Origin: Paenibacillus sp.
GTDB lineage: Bacteria; Bacillota; Bacilli; Paenibacillales; Paenibacillaceae
Length of the DNA stretch: 11,253 nt
Direction of reading: 5' to 3'
Assembly (NCBI GenBank): GCA_029256665.1
Contig: JAQSXN010000063.1
Span: 1 to 11,253 of the forward strand
Positions 7,521 to 11,253 of this stretch are shown here, one piece after another; the stretch's first letter is position 1; the number at the start of each line of letters is the position of its first letter. Under the pieces are notes generated by a model. The model made no database searches, was not told where the DNA came from, and saw only the letters and a program-made list of their open reading frames with translations. The translations under genes and the position numbers were made by a program.

Positions 7521-7562
7521 AAAAACAGGCATCACGCCCCTTCGCGAGGGACGGTAATGCCT
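7521..7562 (-). terminator. intrinsic terminator of the stalk-domain gene
   Basis: A long imperfect hairpin spans 7527-7562 with outer arms AGGCAT/ATGCCT and an inner CCCT/AGGG helix around a CGCG-containing loop. On the minus strand it is followed by GTTTTTC. It begins about 18 bases after the stop codon of the stalk-domain gene and ends before the next predicted promoter. Confidence 0.88.
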
Positions 7563-7580
7563 GCCTGCAGCAACGATTCG

Positions 7581-9368
7581 TTATTGCGCCCGGTCGTCGA
7601 GCGGATAGAAAATGAGATTAATCGGGAATGCGGAGCCGGCCGGCGGGCTGAATTCGATATCGAGGCTTTCCTCTTTGCCCGTCGTTTTATGAAGCATGAT
7701 CATGCCGTCAAATGCGGTCAGAACGCCGGAAGCCGGCACTTTGACAAGCTCTCCGTTAATTTTGAACGGACCTTTGAACGCGCCGCCCTTGGCCAGAATC
7801 ATAATCGCCATCTTGCGAGGCTTGTCCGAATGGATGCGATACACCGTGCCGTAATTGCCCCATAACGTCGCCTCTTCGCCGCGCTGAGGATCGTACCCCA
7901 TCTGGAACGGGTCGATCTTGCCGTCGCCGATCACCAGCTTGGTCGGTTTCTTGAGTCCGTCCTGGGAAACGTCGACCTTCCAATCGAAGCCTGCAATCTG
8001 GAACGTGCCGCGGATATGCCCGTTAAACGGAAGCTTCGTCATGGCAAGCATGTCCTTCGATACCAGATCGGCCGTCGCGAACGTAAACTGCACTTCGCCG
8101 TCCGTCTCGACATCGTACATAAGATTCACGCCTTGTCCGGGGTAGAAGTCCGGGAATTGCTTATAGATATACGTCTCGCCGGGCGGAACCGTCATCGTCT
8201 CCAGCTTGGCGTCGTCGGCCAGGAAATCCACCATCGCTTCGCTTCCGATCAGATGCGCGTAGATGGACGGATACACCTCGCCCTTGTTCGTCGTCCGGAT
8301 CTTGACCGGCTTGTCGGTCGTGTTCGTCGCAAGAATCGCGAATCCGACCTTGTTCCCCGTGCCGTTCAGATGATCCGCATACAGACGGCCTTTGCCGTTA
8401 ATGGAATCCTGATAAAGGATTCCCGTTTCGGTGAACGTCTCGGGACTGTCGCTAAGCAGCAGCGTGCGCGATTTGTCCTCGGCGACGGTCTTGCCGAGAT
8501 CCTTCAGGTTTAAATAGTGGTCGTACAACGTCTTCCAGTCCGTCGGGATATATCCGCCGATCGGCTTCGTGTAGACGGGGTATTCCGCTTCGCTCAGGTA
8601 TACCTCGTCTTCGATGACGAGATGGCGCGTATACGGTTTGCTCTTGTTGCCTTTGCCGTCCGTCACCGTAAGCGTTACCGGGTAGGTGCCGGCTTCGAAG
8701 AACACTTCCTCGTTGCCTTCCCACTCCATCCTGACGCCTTCCGCGTCGGGGTCGTAGCTAAGGTTCACGTATTTGATCGGCTCGCCGATCCGGTACGACG
8801 TTTTGCCAAAGGAGAACTTCGCGACCGGCTTCGAGTTGTTCTGATCGGGATCGTAGTTGCCTTGCGGTTTGTTGACGTACAGAACGTCGACGCGCCTCAG
8901 CTCGTGATTGTATGTATAGGTGGCGCCCATGTAATCCGACAGCCAGGTCAGCTTGACCATCAGACGATTGTTCTTGATCATCGCGACGTCGTCGAACGGA
9001 TATTGGATACCGTTGACCCAAGCGGTTTTGTTGTCGGAACTGAGCAAAATCTCGTGGGACGGCGTCTCCATCAGAATGGTCCGGGTCTGCTCCTGCCACT
9101 CCACTTTCATGCCGAAAGCATCGCCCAGAAACTTGACGGGCACGAAGGTGCGTCCGTTCTTGATCGTCGCCGGCGCGTCCAGCTGCACCTGCTCCCCGTT
9201 AACGAAAGCGTCCTGCTTATCCAAATATAGAATGACGAACTGCGTGCCTCCGGTAATCGGAGCGTCCAGCGCCGATGCTTGCAACGGCGGCGTCGCCAGC
9301 AGCGTGGCGGATACCAATAACGCGGCAAAAGCGCGTTTGCCTGTCCATCTTCGTTGTCCATGCCTCAT
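7581..9368 (-). CDS. secreted stalk-domain protein (copper amine oxidase N-terminal-like) with PKD-like segment
   Basis: A 595-residue exported protein. Residues 1-33 form a signal peptide: RHGQRRWTGKR, a hydrophobic core, and an ASA cleavage site. About 46-165 is a stalk domain of the copper amine oxidase N-terminal type, with two repeats each containing a V-NG turn followed by a K-N-R motif (VNGEQVQLDAP...NGRTFVPVKFL, then WVNGIQYPFDD...KNNRLMVKL). About 182-253 resembles a PKD beta-sandwich (GTYPVTLTVTDGKGN). The remaining 340 residues are beta-rich, and I recognise no enzymatic motif. There is no LPXTG or S-layer homology anchor, so it is probably released or loosely wall-bound. The start is uncertain: ATG 9368 has GAGGAG 15 bases upstream, TTG 9374 has it at 9 bases, and the upstream TTG 9440 would put 24 charged residues before the signal peptide. 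It is a single-gene unit with its own predicted ECF-type promoter and terminator. Confidence 0.87.
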   Translation of the reverse strand: MRHGQRRWTGKRAFAALLVSATLLATPPLQASALDAPITGGTQFVILYLDKQDAFVNGEQVQLDAPATIKNGRTFVPVKFLGDAFGMKVEWQEQTRTILMETPSHEILLSSDNKTAWVNGIQYPFDDVAMIKNNRLMVKLTWLSDYMGATYTYNHELRRVDVLYVNKPQGNYDPDQNNSKPVAKFSFGKTSYRIGEPIKYVNLSYDPDAEGVRMEWEGNEEVFFEAGTYPVTLTVTDGKGNKSKPYTRHLVIEDEVYLSEAEYPVYTKPIGGYIPTDWKTLYDHYLNLKDLGKTVAEDKSRTLLLSDSPETFTETGILYQDSINGKGRLYADHLNGTGNKVGFAILATNTTDKPVKIRTTNKGEVYPSIYAHLIGSEAMVDFLADDAKLETMTVPPGETYIYKQFPDFYPGQGVNLMYDVETDGEVQFTFATADLVSKDMLAMTKLPFNGHIRGTFQIAGFDWKVDVSQDGLKKPTKLVIGDGKIDPFQMGYDPQRGEEATLWGNYGTVYRIHSDKPRKMAIMILAKGGAFKGPFKINGELVKVPASGVLTAFDGMIMLHKTTGKEESLDIEFSPPAGSAFPINLIFYPLDDRAQ

Positions 9369-9400
9369 GACCAAAACGTACAACTCCTCTGTCTGTTCAT
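9365..9400 (-). CDS. possible 11-residue leader peptide before the stalk-domain gene
   Basis: On the minus strand an ATG at 9400 opens an 11-codon frame (MNRQRSCTFWS). Its TGA overlaps the ATG of the stalk-domain gene in an ATGA arrangement, the geometry of translational coupling. Its own ribosome binding site is weak (AGGCAGG directly next to the ATG). The GAGGAG inside it lies 15 bases from the downstream ATG, too far for efficient direct initiation. Coupling would explain this, but chance is quite possible for so short a frame. Confidence 0.22.
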   Translation of the reverse strand: MNRQRSCTFWS

Positions 9401-9458
9401 CCTGCCTATCGTCGTCGAAATCTTCAGGTACGTACCGCAACTCGTAGGCGCTAACGTA

Positions 9459-9486
9459 TAGACGTTCGGAAATTGGAAAAGTTGCA
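9459..9486 (-). promoter_or_regulatory. ECF sigma factor-type promoter of the stalk-domain gene
   Basis: On the minus strand TGCAAC, 16 bases, then CGTCTA. The consensus for Bacillus sigma-W, sigma-M and sigma-X promoters is TGAAAC (TGTAAC for sigma-X), a 16 to 17 base spacer, and CGTA or CGTC. The -35 box is followed by TTTT, as in many sigma-W promoters. Transcription would start near 9452, about 84 bases before ATG 9368. An inverted repeat AACGT-N4-ACGTT (9453-9466) overlaps the -10 box and start site and could be an operator. Confidence 0.55.
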
Positions 9487-9496
9487 GGTCCATTTC

Positions 9497-9524
9497 AAAA
9501 AATACGGCTATTTCAAGCATAACC
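9497..9524 (-). terminator. weak terminator-like hairpin after cbiZ
   Basis: On the minus strand GGTTAT pairs with ATAGCC (six pairs, one G-U, 7-nt loop), followed by GTATTTTTT. The U tract is good but the stem is short and AT-rich, so termination may be partial. It lies about 20 bases after the cbiZ stop and just before the predicted promoter of the stalk-domain gene, where the cobalamin transcript would be expected to end. Confidence 0.4.
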
Positions 9525-9545
9525 TCCGTGCCTGCGGATCAAACG

Positions 9546-10256
9546 TCACGGCTCGCCCTGCGTGCGCACCGCTTCGCGTACGGCGCGGAACACGGCCTCT
9601 CCGATGGAGCAGCCGATCGTCGTGGCGCCGCCCGCGTACGCATGCGGTTCGCCCCATGACGGTCGTTGGCTGACGCAGACGGCGACGGCATCCGTCGTCG
9701 TGCCGGTGGCGATGCGCCCCGTCTCCCGCTCGGCGATGCCAAGCTCCTGCAAGGCGGCCGACTTCGCTTCCGTCGCCGTTACGATCGCGCCTACCATGGC
9801 GGACTCCGTTACTTTCCCGTCGATGAATAACGAGATATTGATCGTGCCCGGCGCGTACGCGGAGTACGTCTTGCGCGAATCTCCCGCCCGCGCGGCGTTG
9901 CGCGTTCCGGCCGTCGCGCAGCAGACGAGCCGGAACCGATCGCCGTCGGTCTCCTGAATCGAGGCGTGAGTCAGCTTGGCCGCGGTCATGAACCCGATCG
10001 TCCGCCGCGGATCGGCTCCTAATGTCGCGCATTTCTCGCGCATATGCTTCACGGGATCCCCTCCGCCGTAATCGAGCGGGACTTTCCAATTCAGCAATCC
10101 GTCGGCTATGGAGAAACCGCCGGGCATGATGGCGCTGCTCAGCGCGCTGAGCGGTTCGGGGAAGGTTGTTCGAAGCACATCGCCGTTCAGCGAGAATCGA
10201 ATTCCTGGCCAGATCGAAGAACGGTACTCGCGGCCCGCGCGGAACGGCTGCGTCAT
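9546..10256 (-). CDS. cbiZ: adenosylcobinamide amidohydrolase CbiZ
   Basis: A 236-residue cytoplasmic enzyme that hydrolyses the amide joining aminopropanol to the corrin ring of adenosylcobinamide, giving adenosylcobyric acid for re-entry into cobalamin synthesis. Family signatures are seen in order: AGTRNAARAGD at 116-126, GTINISLFID at 137-146, ATEAKSAALQELG at 161-173, ATGTTTDAVAV at 183-193 and YAGGATTIGCSIGEAV at 207-222. The length is normal. The start is ATG 10256, with GGGGG six bases upstream, and it overlaps the cobD TGA stop as ATGA, so translation is probably coupled. The same frame stays open upstream to 10634, but that extension is arginine-rich shadow sequence inside cobD. Pairing with cobD is coherent: CbiZ opens cobinamide to cobyric acid, and CobD supplies aminopropanol phosphate to re-amidate it. 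A cobalamin riboswitch would lie upstream of the operon, beyond this window. Confidence 0.92.
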   Translation of the reverse strand: MTQPFRAGREYRSSIWPGIRFSLNGDVLRTTFPEPLSALSSAIMPGGFSIADGLLNWKVPLDYGGGDPVKHMREKCATLGADPRRTIGFMTAAKLTHASIQETDGDRFRLVCCATAGTRNAARAGDSRKTYSAYAPGTINISLFIDGKVTESAMVGAIVTATEAKSAALQELGIAERETGRIATGTTTDAVAVCVSQRPSWGEPHAYAGGATTIGCSIGEAVFRAVREAVRTQGEP

Positions 10257-11253
10257 ATGGCTCCCCCGTTGCCGGGAGCAACAGTTCCCAAACAGGCGGC
10301 TAACGCATCCAGCAATCGGAGGTTTTGCTCTCTCAGCTTGACCGCGACTCGTATATATCGGTGATCCAGCCCCTGGAAGCGGGACGCATCGCGGATCAAT
10401 ACGCCGCGCCGCCCCATCTCGAGCTGCAGCTGACTGGCGCTTAATCCCGATTCCTGCGGCAACCTCAGCAACAAGTAGTTGGCTTCGCTTGGCGTCGCTT
10501 GAAAGCCCATGCCAAGCAGCGCCGTCGTCAGCCACTCGCGTTCGTTCAAGAGCCAAGCGCGGCTTGCATCCTGGAATTCGGCATCTTGAAGCACCGCCTC
10601 GCCGATCTGCTGCGCCAGCGAATTGACGCTCCACGGCACTTGCAGCCGTCTAAGTCTCGCCATCGTCGCCGTTTGTCCCACCGCGTAACCAAGTCGAATG
10701 CCCGGCACCGAATAGAATTTCGTCATGGAGCGAATGACGATGAGCCTCTCATGCCCGGCCGCTTCCCGAACGAGCGACAACTTCTCTTCCTCCGGCGAGA
10801 AATCGAGAAACGCTTCATCTAATACAACATAAGCTCCGCTGTCCAGCAGAAGCCGGATCAACGTTCCGTCCAGGAGCCGTCCGGTCGGATTGTTGGGCGA
10901 ACCTAAGACGTACAACGACGCTTCGGAATGATCGATTGCGTCCGCGACCGTCTTCTCGTCTAGCACGAACCCGTTTGAAGACCGAAGCTGCATAGAATAG
11001 ACGGAACCGCCGCATTTGCGCACGGCATCTCCGTATTCGTCGAAACAAGGCATGGCGAGCCCTGTCACCCGGGGCGCAATCGCGCGGGCGGCCAGATCGA
11101 TTAATTCCGCCGCCCCGTTGCCGATGAGAATGGACGACTCCGGCACGCCATGACGCTCCGCCAGCCTACCCTTTAGTCCCCGCGATGCCGGATCGGGATA
11201 CTGATGGATACTTTCCGCATAACGCATAAGCACCTCGCGCACCGCCTTCGGTG
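10253..11253 (-). CDS. cobD: threonine-phosphate decarboxylase CobD (partial, 5' end outside window)
   Basis: This is a pyridoxal-phosphate enzyme of fold type I that converts L-threonine-O-phosphate to (R)-1-aminopropan-2-ol O-phosphate, the linker of the cobalamin lower ligand. The visible 332 residues begin PKAVREVL, which fits the family's NPLGPP-K-AV N-terminus, so about 25 to 30 residues are missing. Seen in order: QYPDP, ILIGNGAAELI, SPNNPTG, the aspartate of VVLDEAFLDF, and SMTKFYSVPGIRLGY. In that last motif the lysine at 10718-10720 should form the internal aldimine. The C-terminus ends GNGGAI, and its TGA overlaps the cbiZ ATG. The nearest alternative is histidinol-phosphate aminotransferase (HisC), a close relative, but the adjacent cbiZ and the GNGAAELI and TKFYSVPGIRLGY forms favour CobD. 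The apparent GTG start at 11242 is internal, since the frame continues to the window edge. Confidence 0.92.
   Translation of the reverse strand, partial: PKAVREVLMRYAESIHQYPDPASRGLKGRLAERHGVPESSILIGNGAAELIDLAARAIAPRVTGLAMPCFDEYGDAVRKCGGSVYSMQLRSSNGFVLDEKTVADAIDHSEASLYVLGSPNNPTGRLLDGTLIRLLLDSGAYVVLDEAFLDFSPEEEKLSLVREAAGHERLIVIRSMTKFYSVPGIRLGYAVGQTATMARLRRLQVPWSVNSLAQQIGEAVLQDAEFQDASRAWLLNEREWLTTALLGMGFQATPSEANYLLLRLPQESGLSASQLQLEMGRRGVLIRDASRFQGLDHRYIRVAVKLREQNLRLLDALAACLGTVAPGNGGAI

Noticed and set aside
8517..9230. 237-codon open frame on the plus strand
   Set aside because: It is antisense to the stalk-domain gene, with an arginine, valine and aspartate-rich composition typical of shadow frames and no ribosome binding site.
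9441..9545. Search for a cobalamin riboswitch or other structured RNA beside the cobalamin genes
   Set aside because: The gap lies downstream of cbiZ, holds only a weak terminator-like hairpin and a promoter, and is too short for a cobalamin riboswitch. One would be expected upstream of the operon, outside the window.
9473..9673. 66-codon plus-strand frame
   Set aside because: It covers the intergenic hairpin and runs antisense into cbiZ, with no ribosome binding site and no coherent protein.
10257..10634. N-terminal extension of cbiZ on the minus strand
   Set aside because: The frame stays open but overlaps cobD, is arginine-rich and unlike CbiZ. ATG 10256 has a ribosome binding site and gives the normal family length.
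1..11253. CRISPR array, transposon ends, tRNA or rRNA genes, phage or defence genes
   Set aside because: No regularly spaced repeats, transposase motifs, terminal inverted repeats, cloverleaf sequences or rRNA segments were seen, and all genes read as ordinary chromosomal functions.

Overview
The window reads as an ordinary chromosomal segment of a Gram-positive endospore-former of the Paenibacillaceae type (Paenibacillus, Cohnella or a close relative). This is inferred from three things: strong AGGAGG-type ribosome binding sites before most genes; a secreted protein with the 'copper amine oxidase N-terminal' stalk domain that is common in this family; and a HelD-type helicase plus a DUF3900-like protein, both typical of Bacillales. 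GC content is moderately high by eye, which gives long but meaningless open frames on the opposite strand. Every convincing gene lies on the minus strand, so transcription runs from high to low coordinates.

Reading in the direction of transcription. (1) 11253-9546: the 3' part of cobD (threonine-phosphate decarboxylase, cut by the window edge) overlaps cbiZ (adenosylcobinamide amidohydrolase) by 4 nt. Together they belong to cobalamin biosynthesis and salvage: CbiZ returns cobinamide to cobyric acid, and CobD makes the aminopropanol phosphate used to rebuild it. A weak terminator-like hairpin follows. (2) 9486-7520: a secreted stalk-domain protein with a PKD-like segment. It is preceded by a good match to an ECF sigma factor promoter and a possible 11-residue leader peptide, and followed by a strong intrinsic terminator. 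(3) 7478-1437: a sigma-A-like promoter, a 5' UTR hairpin just upstream of the ribosome binding site, and then four same-strand genes: a membrane-anchored phosphodiester glycosidase-like protein, the DEAH-box helicase HrpB, a small DUF1294 membrane protein, and the RNA-polymerase-recycling helicase HelD. A hairpin sits between the DUF1294 gene and helD, and a clean intrinsic terminator ends the unit. (4) 1187-42: a DUF3900-like cytoplasmic protein, probably starting at GTG. A perfect Shine-Dalgarno follows its stop codon, suggesting another gene just outside the window.

I found no rRNA, tRNA, CRISPR array, insertion sequence, prophage gene or defence system, and no convincing undescribed multi-gene system. 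The signals most worth a second look are regulatory: the ECF promoter and leader peptide before the stalk-domain gene, and the bulged hairpin before the glycosidase-like gene. A possible frameshifted small gene lies in the 290-bp gap between helD and the DUF3900-like gene.
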